A stretch of 64,000 nucleotides of DNA from positions 310,001-374,000 of the forward strand of contig NC_088788.1 in assembly GCF_949628265.1 (NCBI RefSeq). The letters are read 5' to 3'. A program made the translations under genes and the position numbers. This stretch comes from Cloeon dipterum (lineage: Eukaryota > Arthropoda > Insecta > Ephemeroptera > Baetidae). Shown here piece by piece: positions 53,701-64,000 of this stretch (position 1 is the stretch's first letter; each line of letters opens with the position of its first letter). Under the pieces are notes generated by a model that saw only the letters and a list, made by a program, of their open reading frames with translations, was not told the DNA's origin and searched no databases.

Positions 53701-56700
53701 TCAGGTTGGCCTGCGGGTGCAGCATTTGCTGCTGCTGACTCTGCAGGGGCTGCTGGTACATTTGGTTGTTGTACTGCTGGGGAACACTGGCAGGAACACT
53801 GTACACCCTGAAAAGACGCCACACTCAATGAGTTTGTCGGCGAAATCAAGAACGAGCTATTTTTGGACTCTTCTCAACGAGAAAATACGGCTCCAGAGAG
53901 AGAGAGAGAGGCACTTAATTTGGTTTGGAGCCAATTTGCGAGAGGAATGTCGTCCCGAATTGCTGTACGGCTTTTGCAATCCGATAAAATGAGAATTTTG
54001 CTGCGAGCCAACGCTTTTTTAAAATAGAAATAATCACTTCATTCAGATTAATTAAATTCGCCTCTTGGAACGGAAAATTTGCGTACTTGGACATGATTTA
54101 ACTTAATTAAAACCGTCCAAAGCTTCAACTACATAATATACTGTTTATTTTTAGACGCTCCAGGCGATTTTACGGCATTTCCGAAACGATTAAAGACTCA
54201 ATCCTGCTAATGTGCATTCTTTATCTTTTTTTTTCATTGGAAAAACAAAAATCAGTCTAGCCAATCGCCGTGGAAACGTCTAAAAAATCTCTTCCTACAA
54301 CTGATTTTTAGTTAAGCACATCAATTGAAATAATTTCAAGTGCAGAATTTACACATTAAAGGCTTACGAACTCGTGAATTGGGAATGTTTCAATTCAGAT
54401 AAAAAAAATTGAATATTTTAAAAGGTTTTCTAGGACGGAGTTTTTAATTAACTTTCGAATGTTAAACAGGTTATTTGTTGCTTTCTAGTAATTGATTGAC
54501 GTCATTTCATTGAACTTAACAAGAAGCGTGCATAAATGAATGAAGGTCAAGCAAATTGCAGTACACATACTTTCGAATGCAGAATAGGCTCAACTATGAG
54601 TTGGTTTTAACATTTAAAAAATATGCGAAAACTCTCATTACATAAAACACCAGTTAGATTCGCATCTTTTCAAAAGCTCCATTGTTATTAAAGCAGCCGA
54701 GAGAGAGAGAGAAGCGGAGAGAACATTATTTCCGGCCCTTTTGAACGTGCCATAATGCTAGTGGCGTATATTATACCGCGTATCCTGCGCCGCGCTTGCA
54801 GGATTTAATTTTCACCGATATACTGACAGCATGTAAATTCACGTCGTCGAATCAAAAGCAAATTATTTTCTCTCTAAAACAAATGTATAATCTTTTTTAT
54901 GCGATGGCGGTTCGTTTATTCCGCGCAAGAGCTGGACGGATCGATGCTGCGCGATTTGATTAAAGGAGCGAGAGAGACTCACTGGGTCTGTTGAGGCTCT
55001 TCACTCATGTAAATCTGGTTGTTGTAGTTGTTTGGCTCCATCGTGTGCATCGACATCTGCGAACAGAGACAAAAGTGCAGGATTCAATCAAGCAGCGATA
55101 GATGTGTGCATATAGAGAGTCAAATAACCAATTATCGCAATCAGTTTGCGAACGGCAGGAATCTACGTACGTACGTACGTACACACACACACGCGAGCGT
55201 CAATCGGGGAATTGGTGGTTTTGATTCGCAAATGAGCAATTACTCGCTCAATCAGTCATTTCCGCTGGCACACAGCCTGTGTGCCGCCTTTTGCGCGCAT
55301 AAAGAGAAACAAATTGACAAAGAGCAGGCAGATTGAGCCGCTCCAAGACTGATTGAGATGATCGTATCCACTCTGAGGCCCCGGAGAAATAAATAAAACT
55401 CGCGTTTGACTGATAACGAGAGAGGCAAGACTTTTAAAAGGCCTCGACGATAATAATATTTAATCAGAGACGCGAAAAGGGCGCGTCTTTTAATCTGCTT
55501 ACCTGGTGGTTTTGGCTTGGTTGGTACGAATTTTGCAGGTTCATCTCACCCTGGTTCACGAGCGGCAAGTTGTGAATTTCAAAACTCTCGTCGCCGAAAC
55601 TCGGCGTGTGAAAGGGCTGAAATCAAAACAGATAAAAGCAAAATTAGAGCGAAACGTAAACAAGTTATTGGGCTAACACAGATAAGATCACCGAATTTAG
55701 AAATCTAAATCGGTCATATAAGTGAATGGTTAAGAGGCCCTGGCTAAAATAAAAACTTTTGATTGCGTTTAAAAATAAATACAGCACTTGAGAATTAAAT
55801 GTTAAAAATCTGCAGATGAGCGGCAAAAAAATTTTTTGGTCTAAATTTTTTTCTATCGGTTTATAGAAATACATTAAAAGTTGATTTAATTGAGAACAGA
55901 AACACGCAAATCGCAGAAAGCAGAAGGAATTCTTTGAAAATCCCCGACGCTGATTGGCTGACGCTAAACAACCATTGCAGCTACAACCAATCAGAGTAGA
56001 GGATTTTTTGAGCTAAGAATTCTTGCACTTTTCTCCGATTTGCGGGTTTCTATTCGAAATTAAATCAAATTTAATGTGTTTCCGCGATTTCAGTTTCGCT
56101 GCAAGTAGAGACGAAACAATCGGTTTTCTGCTCATCTGCAGCAGAATAGTAAACGATTTACCACAAGCATTTGACGTGGAATTAAAGTGCGCCTCTAACT
56201 AGTACCGAGATGTGGACATTTCCGCTAAAAATTTCCTATCACTTTCTCTGCCGAGTTAAATCTTCTCTTTTAAGATGCCAAAAGAGTCGCGACTGGCGTG
56301 CGAATTTAGATATTCTTATTATGAAAGCAAATATTTATTAATTACTGGAAAGTGGCAAACTGTCCCCAGGCGTATTTAGAAATTTAAATGCCAAATAATA
56401 TTCTCTGATATATAGTGAGTAAAGGACAAATTTTGCACAAATATAGCTTATATGTCCTTGCGATGGTTTGGAGCGGCGTGGCATTTCAGACGAAGCCTGC
56501 GATATTTTCATTTCCTGCAGTCGGGAAACGAACAAAAATACAAGCTGTGTGTGCCATATTTTTCAAAATGGTCGCGAATTGAACGTCATTGTGCGGCTTA
56601 ATTGCGGGACATTATGTCAGGCGGCGCTTAATGGCCGCTTTGCTGCATGTTGCCAAATAATGGCTGATGCGCGCTGCTATTCAGCCCAACAACCAACAAC

Positions 56701-59700
56701 GACAAGGCCCATATAAATGCCATCGTGATGCGAAAGAGAATAAGATGACGGATCAATAAATTTCCTCAAAGTGTGCGAGAGAGCGCGCGCGAGAGAGAGA
56801 GAGTCAGAGAGAGAGAGAGAAGATAGATGGAGGCTGGATACATGTGCATACATTTCGGGGCGGAAAAACGAACGAAGGGGGTGAGTGAGTTGAAGAGTGA
56901 ATTTTGCATACATGCTTGTATCTTGCAAGAGGCATATCGATTGTTAGAGCCAAAGCCGCGCGAGGGGGCCGAGGGGGTCGCGCTTTACGGGCCGCAGGGG
57001 GAGGGGGAGGCATTTCATATTGTGAGAGAGAGAGAGCTTTCCAAAAGGGATGCAAATAAAGAGAAAGAGACCCATTCATGTATGTTTGCTGTTTATTTTA
57101 CGAGTATGCGCAGCCAGAAAACGACAATTTACTCCGGTTTTCTGCTTATGCAGTGGTTCTTTTTATATTTTTATTGCGTACGAATGAGTTTTGCATTTGC
57201 AAAGCACTCAATTAATGAGAGTACAGCTTCCAGCTTGAATTAACACACAAGTGCGAAAGCAAATGGGATATTTTGTACACGGAAAAATGATTCAAATTTG
57301 AATGTTTACAAAAATATTTAACTGTTCTGTGAATAATTAACAAATTAAATCTCTTTTTGTATCGCTTATTTATTTGGGAATGATTTGTGGGCGACGAGGG
57401 AGTGGAATAAATTTTGTTTGATCGATCCGAATTGGTTTGGCATGAAAAGCAAGTGGCTCTCTTATTCCTCGCGGTATTGATTCGTGGACAAACTAAAACA
57501 CGGGGCGCGTCTAGTAATTGGATTGAGTAATAGACGCGGCGGCGGGGGGATCGAGGTCGCTGGCAAACACTGATTAGAACAAAAATGTGTGGCAACCACG
57601 TTTTTATGCGCTCACCAATCGCTAATTGGATCAACACAGGTGCAGCGAATTAAAATAAAAACAAATAATATGAATTGAAATAAAGATATCGTCTCGACTC
57701 TGTTAGAAATATTTATTCCCATCTCATTTCTCTCCTCAGTTGTTTGTTGTTCAATTAGCCCCAGTCAGGGAGGAATTCTGAGCCTCTTATTGCCGAGGAA
57801 ATTCAATTTCCCCGAGCAACAAAGTGGAAAATTCTTGAGACAGTTTAATTCGGAGAAATCGTTCGTATTAAATGAAACAAGCAATTAATGGAATTTATTA
57901 TTAGCTCTCTTCCGAGAAAAATTATTTCGATAGAGATTGATAGATTTATCGAAATGGCTCGCCTCGAACCCGGGCAGAAAAAAACGAGCAGATTATTATC
58001 CGCAGCATTCAGCAATTTGGAGCAGGAAAAGCAGAGAGCAATTTCTCATCAAAGAGGTGAATTTGAGAGGCGCACAAACACACACACAATTCCATCTGCT
58101 GTACACAAGCAACAACTCAAACGAAGTTGCCTTTGGCGTAATGTAATTAGATTTCAACTTGAAAGCAGATTCGCAGAGAAATGACTTTTGTCGGAATACA
58201 CGCATAATTGGCAATTCCCGAAAGTTCCGTCCTTTGTAGCGAAGCGCGAGAATTATTATTTAGACGACAAATCGTAATAACATGCGAAATGAAACGAGTG
58301 ATGGATGGATGGATGCGTTCAGAGAAAAATCGATAGATTGTATGGAACAGCGGGAGAGCTCGCGTTCCCTTCGCGTTTCAGCCTCTCAGAAGAGAGTTCT
58401 GCATCAGTGAGCACCAAACGTGTGTTTTATATACGTACACACACGATTTTATTGCGCTTGAATTCTTGTAAAAAGAGCCATTTCTGTACTCGCGCGGTGT
58501 AATGACTTGCTCTTACTGTAAATTGCAAATGGAAAATGGCCATTTATGTGAAACGGTTTTCATTGCACGCTGCGCTTTGTTCTTATTTGACATGTAGATC
58601 GAGCTAATTAAAAGCTCAAATCGAGAGCCTAGACAAACGCAAACACATAATGGTTTCGAAATTCTTTTTATTATTTGCTCCAAATTTTTTATCCCTAAAA
58701 TATTAGCCATTTAATTCAGGGTTGCATTGGTTTTTTTCACCACTGTTTTTTTTACCAATTTCTTGCGCAAGAACTTTATTTTTTCTATTCTTTCCCTGAG
58801 AAAATCTAAAATTTGCGTTCAGAGTGACCAAAATTTCCTTTATTATGCAGATTTTTGTCTTTTAAATTGCCATTTGCTGCCTCAATTTCTCCAAAGGTTT
58901 CTCTCTGACAATTTTTCAAGTCGAGGTCATTCCAAATTTAATAAAATTTTTGAAAAAGGTACAAAACTGGTTGGAATTGAAAAAACTTCTTCTTACTGCA
59001 TTTAATTTTCAAAATACGGTTTTTTTGCAGACTAACAAAAGATTTATGCATTAATTTCTCAAGTAATAGCGGCGTTGTCGAACACAATGAGCCATTTACC
59101 GGGCAAGCGTCGGCCAATAAAACGCCGAATAGAAGGAACGATCGCGTCCGACACAAAATAAAGGACAGGAGAGAAAAGGTAGAAAAAGCGATTTATATAT
59201 TTTTCCATCGCGAGCGCAACAAACAACAAGTGGGGAAGATAACGCGGCGCAGCGCAGCGCAGCGAGCGGACGAGTGGGAGGGGAAACTCTATAACTGTTT
59301 GTTATATTAAGATAAAGGTACAGGTGTATTCAAAAATTGTTTTATGGCAGCCATTAGCTTTATTATTGTGAGCCCCGCAGTGCCAGAGAGAGAAAGAGAG
59401 GAAAAGAAGCATGGAACAAAATAGCATAAACGAGTGCATGTCAATAGACATTAAAAAAATAAAAATAAAAAACTGAAACTTGCGAGAGCGAGATTGCCGA
59501 TAAAAAAGGGTTGGCGCGTGTGTCGTGTCGCTTCTGGCGGATCGAAATCACCGACGTTCGCCTCTGGATTAAACGCGAGTTGAGCCTGAATACAATTTCC
59601 AGCTCATTTGAGAATAAAAATAAGCAACCAGAGTGAACGTAACAGCTTTATTTTGTTTGCTCTGACACACACTATTCAACCGAATTTATCCTGCTTGTCA

Positions 59701-62144
59701 TCGACAGCCAGCGAATCAGCGAATCGCTGGTTTCATCACCGTTTGCTCGGAAATGTCAGTGCGCCGTTCGAAAATAATTTCAAAATAATGTTGATGTCTG
59801 CTTCCATCGAAATGGGAAATAACAAACAAAAAACCAGAATTTTCTAATTTTAACCAGTTTTGCACATTATTTTTCGATAATTTTAAAATTTTAGATTTTT
59901 AAAGGGGTAAAATGGAATGAATTCATTTCTAGCGCAAGAAATTGGTATAAACCAACGGTGGTGAGCAAATGCAGCCCTGCAATTTAATTTTTTCAAATTT
60001 CTTTGAGGAAGGGGTGATAAATAAACTCATCCCTTGGAACACTTGGACCTTAAACAACATTAAATTCTTAATCAAAACAAAATTCTTGGTCCAAAATTTA
60101 CCCACTTCGTTAAGGAATCTGATTAAAATAAAAATTCTCTCTCCGTTGCATTAAAAATTTGTAACAAACAGCGCCTAATAACAATTAATCAATACCGTTC
60201 AAACCAAAAATAGAAAAGGAGTAGCGCAGCTTGGCTCCCCAATTCACGATTTCTTCAATATTTGTTTTAAATCTAAATTCAAAGGCAGGCACTGCTGTTT
60301 TCCTGGTAAAAGGGTTGCGCAACATTTTGCACAGATGAATGACTAAGCCGTGCAGTGTTTTCTGAGCGGATATTGCGATATTTTCCTCATTTCCAACCGA
60401 GCTGAAACGAAGTTTGAGGACTGTAGCGCAGTGTCTATTTATTTTCGAGGTCAGCGCGCAAATTGGTGATGCTTAAGGGAATAAAAGAAGTGATTTATTG
60501 TCCGCGTTGAATAAATATATGCTCTCTTAAAAGAGACACAACACGTAAGGCTCTTATCGCGAGCGAGCACACACTCGGCCAAATTTATAAGATTTAACGT
60601 AATTACAGCCATTTGTTTGAATTGAGTGTCGCATTTATCACAATGCAAATGTTTGTGGAATTGATAAATAATGCCTGCGCTCAGCCTTGGCACTAAATTT
60701 CAGCAATTTTGTTGCTGAAAACTCACCGCGTCTGTCATGTGATCGAGGGTGCCCAAAGTGGATGCGATACTGATATCGTCTCCGTTCTGAAACAAAATTA
60801 AATTTCAATTTAAATATAGAATTTATTTTTAAAAGCCATTAGGGAGGGGAAAACGTGGCACGTTTGATAACAAAATATAGATATAAAATGACGCGCGTTC
60901 GTTTTTTATCGTAGAAGTAGAAGCGTCGAATTTGGTTATCAAGTGCGCGAGTTTCCGGTATCGCCACCATTATTTTCCCACGCAACCAAGAAACATTTAA
61001 ACCGACATATTCTTGAATTTGTTGCAAAGGAGTGTTTGTGCGCAAAACGAGCGCGTTTTCCAGTTTTCCTTGCTCTCGGCGGGTGCATTTTCAATCAATA
61101 ATGCCTCGTTTATGGCAGCACTTGACAACCAGATTGAGAAAGCCGCCCGCCCGCCCGCGAGAGCAGATGTCATTTTACCGCAGCTACGGGCTTGCCCCAG
61201 CCCACCAACCCTTTTTCTTTCTTTCTTTCTTTTATTCGCGAATCTGATCGAGTTGGCAAAAAGTCGCCGGGTATGCCGATCAGAGCGAGTTCCTCCCACA
61301 GCAGCTGTTCAGAGGAAGTTATTTATTTTTCTCAAGCGAGCGAGTGAGTGAACGGCCAGCCCAAGGTCTTTTCGAAATTCTCAAAAGTTAACGCTGCTTT
61401 CGTGCTCGTTCCACGAACAATGGCATAAAAATTTGATCCCATCAACGAAGCGGCCAAATTAATATATATAAAAGTTTGTTTGGAATTCCTAATGACTGCA
61501 GGCATGAATAATGCAACAGGAATTTTGGTTCATTCGGTTCGCTGACTTAAATTGTGAAAATCGGTGGCGCAATTCGAGTAATATTATTGAAAGCTTGTCG
61601 CACTTTCACTTAGCAACATTGTAGCCAGGATAATTTCGCAGGCAAATCGTTATTCTTAGTTAGAATTTTATTGTATTTTTTGTTTGTTTTACGGCACTGT
61701 AAAAAGAACAGCTTGATGTTCAACGAGGTTGCAGATAAAATGTGCAAATAGCCAATTTAAGCACAAGGTCGGCTTCGATTGCCGCACATTACGTTAGAAA
61801 TATGAAATTAATTCCAATCTCGCACGGAAAAAATTTAAAAATGAGTCTACACGTGTTTATAAAAATTACCGTTGGGCCTGTTTCATTGAAAATTAATTCT
61901 CCTAAAAGAGTAGGGGGGAGGGAATATTTGACCTTTCTCAAAGATCTGTTCCAAGGCTAAATTTAAAGAGATTGACGCAATCAGGCGCTTATTTACTTCA
62001 TAATTCAAGATTTCTTAAAAAGGGATGCCCAAGCCATTAAAAATTAAAAAAATAATCCCTTCTATTTCCAATTATTAATTTTTTATGAATTAGAAAAATT
62101 AATTTCCCGGCTAATAAAAAAGGTACCTTGAAAGGAAAATCCAT
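45953..62144 (-). CDS. TOX: TOX-family HMG-box protein (TOX/TOX4-like)
   Basis: TOX proteins are nuclear HMG-box factors that bind distorted DNA in chromatin. Exons: 62,127-62,144; 60,727-60,786; 55,503-55,616; 54,983-55,056; 53,510-53,807; 52,572-52,693; 49,124-49,259; 48,983-49,063; 47,686-48,066; 46,197-46,315; 45,953-46,076. Total 1,527 bases, 508 residues. The first exon codes only [19 protein letters not shown] (exon 3) matches the TOX4 N-terminal motif. A lysine-rich nuclear signal ([13 protein letters not shown]) leads into the HMG box in exons 6-8, with [27 protein letters not shown] and [18 protein letters not shown]. Exons 5 and 9 are glutamine-rich. Exon 10 has the conserved cysteine module CVRSGC...[14 protein letters not shown]. 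The last exon follows phase but lacks the usual vertebrate tail; a second in-phase acceptor lies just upstream of it. Introns 2 and 1 are 5.1 and 1.3 kb. Confidence 0.92.
46480..47640. other. TOX intron with weak R1-like relics
   Basis: This is the 1.37-kb intron between exons 10 and 9. Phrases such as GACTTTAAAAATTAATAGCTC, GGCCCCTATGGGCC and GAGGCATCGATTGCG around 47,387-47,645 resemble repeat R1 but are too diverged to delimit. Confidence 0.4.
47686..48066 (-). repeat. Glutamine-codon-rich exon 9 of TOX
   Basis: Mixed CAG/CAA runs encode glutamine tracts of up to about a dozen, interspersed with H, P, Y and M. The frame is 127 codons without stops. The opposite strand reads as long leucine or valine runs, which are artefacts. 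Confidence 0.85.
48184..48306 (-). repeat. Dispersed repeat R2, copy in TOX intron
   Basis: Reverse-complement match to 32,883-33,062: the plus strand reads TTGACCACATTTTCT, GGCAGATTCAAATTTCTCTC and TTTCAAGTAAGGAGACA. More diverged than the Culd-side copies. Confidence 0.65.
49260..52571. other. TOX intron 6 (3.3 kb)
   Basis: No exon supported. It contains GAGAG/CTCTC tracts: (TC)n at 50,724-50,745 and CTCTCTCTCTCT at about 51,144-51,157. A minus-strand open frame at 48,968-49,570 reads through exons 7 and 8 and this intron's edge and is not a separate gene. Confidence 0.5.
53510..53807 (-). repeat. Glutamine-codon-rich exon 5 of TOX
   Basis: Encodes alternating Q runs with P, M and Y. It opens [20 protein letters not shown] and ends in an acidic serine stretch ([16 protein letters not shown]) just before the nuclear signal exon. 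CAA and CAG are mixed, so the tracts are less prone to slippage than pure CAG. Confidence 0.85.
54165..54315. mobile_element. Fold-back element F3, partial copy in TOX intron 4
   Basis: Matches the left arm of 43,580-43,970: GACTCAATCCTGCTAATGTG, CATTCTTT, AAACAAAAATCAGTCTAG and CCAATCGCCGTGGAAACG. The outer part and the right arm are missing or too diverged. Confidence 0.65.
55617..60726. other. TOX intron 2 (5.1 kb)
   Basis: No internal exon supported. It contains the F4 relative at 55,860-56,168, GA-rich tracts at 56,776-56,820 and about 57,021-57,035, and a GCGCAGCGCAGC run near 59,246-59,266. Its length and GA content suggest regulatory DNA, which is inference. Confidence 0.5.
55860..56168. 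mobile_element. Fold-back element F4, copy 2 (in TOX intron 2)
   Basis: Shares TTGATTTAATTG..AACA, ACACGCAAATCG, ACGCTGATTGGCTG, CCAATCAG, CTGCAAGTAGAGAC and CTCATCTGCAGCAG with the tetraspanin-intron copy. The GC-rich centre with the X-box is absent, as is the outer part of the left arm. Confidence 0.75.
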
Positions 62145-62500
62145 GTTCAGCACTGTCCGCACTGCATATTAAAAAAATGACACTCGCGTAAGTCGGTGCA
62201 CTCGAAAATCGGTTTGTTTACACACGAAAAAGCACGCACGCACGCACGCACACGTGTACTCCCGCGGCGGGCCCAGTGTTTTCTGGTTGTGGCGCGCGGA
62301 ACAGGCGGTGGCGGTGGCGGCGGTGGGGAACGGGACCCCGGTCTACTACTACGAGTCGAACGCACCTGCCGTGGTGGGTGGTGGGGGCACAGGCCGGGGG
62401 GTGGGTGGGTGGCGCTCGTGCGCCGCGGCGGCCGATTCAGGAAACGTCCCGCGCCGCGACCCTACTGCCCTGCCACCCTATCCCTAAACGGCTCCGCACA
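62145..62500 (-). promoter_or_regulatory. GC-rich TOX promoter / 5' leader region
   Basis: Immediately upstream of the TOX start the sequence turns GC- and CpG-rich, with (GCAC)n at about 62,230-62,252, a CACGTG E-box at 62,251-62,256, and GGCGGT repeats near 62,302-62,322. This contrasts with the AT-rich surroundings and fits a TATA-less promoter or first exon. The exact start site cannot be seen. Confidence 0.5.
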
Positions 62501-62689
62501 AATTGTCACTGCGCCGCACTACTACTTGTTGTTCCTCTTGCGGCCTCCGAGTGCATTTCGCCAAATTTTGATTTTGTGCTCTGCGCGCTGCGGTTATTTC
62601 CTTTCAACTGGTGACAATTGAAAATTATTCTAATTGTTTATCGAAAAACAATTTGTTCTAAATTTTAGAATAGTGAAAAAGGTACAAAA

Positions 62690-62875
62690 TTCAAAATTTT
62701 CCCAGCGTTTGACCTAATTTTCTCGGCAAATTTCGATTCCTCTGGTGGAGGTCTGTCGAACATCGCACGGAACCTTTTAGGGAAACTCTTTGTTGAGAAG
62801 TAAAATAGCATTTTGCAGAGCGTTTGTCGGTAGCGGGAGCTACCGGAACTCCTCCAGGTACTGTGAGACTCTCCT
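62690..62875 (-). repeat. Dispersed repeat R2, copy upstream of TOX
   Basis: Reverse-complement relative of 39,404-39,577: CGGCAAATTTCGATTCCTCT, GGTCTGTCGAACA and GGAACCTTTTAGGGAAACTC, with an extension that includes the inverted pair GGTAGC/GCTACC near 62,830-62,845. Confidence 0.65.
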
Positions 62876-62879
62876 TCGT

Positions 62880-63600
62880 CGACCGAAATTTTTGAAAAAT
62901 TACGTAATTTTGGAAATTTTTTAGTTGTGTTTTTTATATTTTTTGTAAATTTATTAAAAAAAAAATCTTTGCACATCCAAATCTCGGGTTCTAACCATCA
63001 GAGTTGCAAGACGTACCCACTTTTAAAATCGTCTCGACATCCACTAACAATAAAACACGATTGATGTAAGGCCACCTCGATCGTAACCCACGCCTCTTTT
63101 AGCGAACTCTGAGGGAACAACCCCTCAATTGTGAAATGAAACGTGATTTTACAGTTGGGATAGGGAGCACAAGTTTGCTTGGAAATTCCTTCCCAATTTC
63201 CAGAGAACAATTCATTGTAAGGCAAGGAAAAAATTAGTTATCCGAGTTTGACAGCAAATAAATATCTATTCACTTGCATTTGATTCGGGCGACCCAGAGA
63301 CCCAAATAAATGGACCAGGTGCATCGCCACAAAAGAAAACGCAGTTCAATAGCGGTTTCTAACGTCAGGGTCGTCAGGTAGAGAAGTGGGGCGGTTTAAC
63401 CAAAAACGTATGATGTGAACGAAACTTGTAGCAACGCAAACAATAAAATAAGGGTGCACGCCAGGCGCCAAACAAGTGAGTTCAGACGCAACCTTTTTAA
63501 AATTAGTTTTATCCCTAGCACCCGCATCGAAGAGAACGGACAAATAAAGACAATTTTCTATCCAGGCTCCAAACAAGATTTTAAAAACCGTCTCTGACCA
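62880..63600. other. Non-coding stretch
   Basis: AT-rich, no exon and no repeat recognised between the R2 and F2 relics. Confidence 0.4.
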
Positions 63601-63602
63601 CG

Positions 63603-63763
63603 TTTCTGACCACTCCAATCGATTTTCGAGGGTCGAATTCGGTAAAATGAATCATTTTTCCGTTAAAATAGTGCAGCGCGACGTGCCAACTTTTTTCCCC
63701 GCCAAAACAATATGAATTTGAGAGCTGTGCATGCGTGAGAGTTGGTTTGAGCACTTGCGGAGA
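63603..63763. mobile_element. Fold-back element F2, single arm
   Basis: Matches the left arm of 40,768-41,146: CCAATCGATT, GAGGGTCGAATT, TTTTTCCGTTAAAA, CAGCGCGACGTGCCAAC, CCCGCCAAAACAA and GTGCATGCGTGAGAGTTGG. The second arm is absent here. Confidence 0.75.
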
Positions 63764-63864
63764 GATATGATTCAATTCTTTGTTTTGGCTAAATTAATTC
63801 AAAAATCAAAAGAAAAATAAAAAAATCGTTCTCCATTGTTGCATACCCACCGGCAAACAATAAA

Positions 63865-64000
63865 CCGTCAGTGTTCGGAGCCACCAACAGATGGCGCCAC
63901 AGTATACTTTCGTAATAAATTTAATTTTTAGGCGTTTCCGCTGCGATTTAACACTCAATCCTGGTATTTGTGCATTACTTCACTTAACATACTTTCTTTT
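63865..64000. mobile_element. Fold-back element F3, cut by the window end
   Basis: Starts GTCAGTGTTCGGAGCCACCA and continues ACAGATGGCGCCACAG, ACTTTCGTAATAAATTTAAT, CACTCAATCCTGG and CACTTAACATACTTTCTTT, in step with 43,580 onwards. The rest lies outside the window. Confidence 0.75.

Noticed and set aside
53524..53992. Plus-strand valine/alanine and leucine frames opposite TOX exon 5
   Set aside because: Same reason: antisense shadow of glutamine codons.

Overview
The window looks like nuclear DNA of an arthropod, most probably an insect. It carries spliced genes with many very short introns (about 53-70 bases) next to a few long ones. Coding exons are GC-rich inside AT-rich introns, there are animal polyadenylation and core-promoter signals, and the genes are recognisable animal orthologues (NudE, ARMC8, a TspanC8 tetraspanin, a Culd-like CUB/LDLa receptor, a TOX-family HMG-box protein). 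The species cannot be fixed from the sequence.

Region by region. 1-3,060: no gene; old, diverged duplicated sequence. 3,060-12,800: a repeat cluster with three tandem arrays (96-, 92- and 93-bp units; about 30, 12 and 30 copies). Each array is preceded by the same 183-bp fold-back element. The arrays are interleaved with degenerate copies of a promoter plus first-exon module that reads on the minus strand. 13,470-13,626: a probable isolated plus-strand terminal exon. 16,000-18,766 (-): nudE, 5 exons. 19,940-23,860 (-): ARMC8, 12 exons. 26,193-29,013 (-): tetraspanin, 7 exons. 30,192-31,175 (+): a 173-residue cysteine-bearing protein of unknown function with a TATA box. 32,227-39,300 (+): a Culd-like receptor, 15 exons, 933 codons before the stop. 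39,300-45,950: intergenic, with fold-back elements. 45,953-62,144 (-): TOX-family HMG-box gene, 11 coding exons, with polyglutamine exons and long introns holding GA-rich tracts. 62,145-64,000: GC-rich TOX promoter region and more fold-back copies.

The protein-coding genes do not form one pathway. They cover dynein/LIS1 regulation (NudE), the CTLH/GID ubiquitin ligase (ARMC8), ADAM10-type membrane trafficking (tetraspanin), receptor endocytosis (Culd-like) and chromatin binding (TOX). I reconstructed every multi-exon gene by hand from splice sites, phase and remembered family features. Total exon length is a multiple of three in all six.

The most unusual content is the 3-12.8 kb cluster. The three arrays differ in unit sequence but share one stem-loop layout, with paired changes in the stem, and each follows an identical fold-back element. 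Elsewhere several fold-back families sit in introns and intergenic DNA. Two of them carry transcription-factor-like sites (NRF1-like; X-box plus CCAAT).
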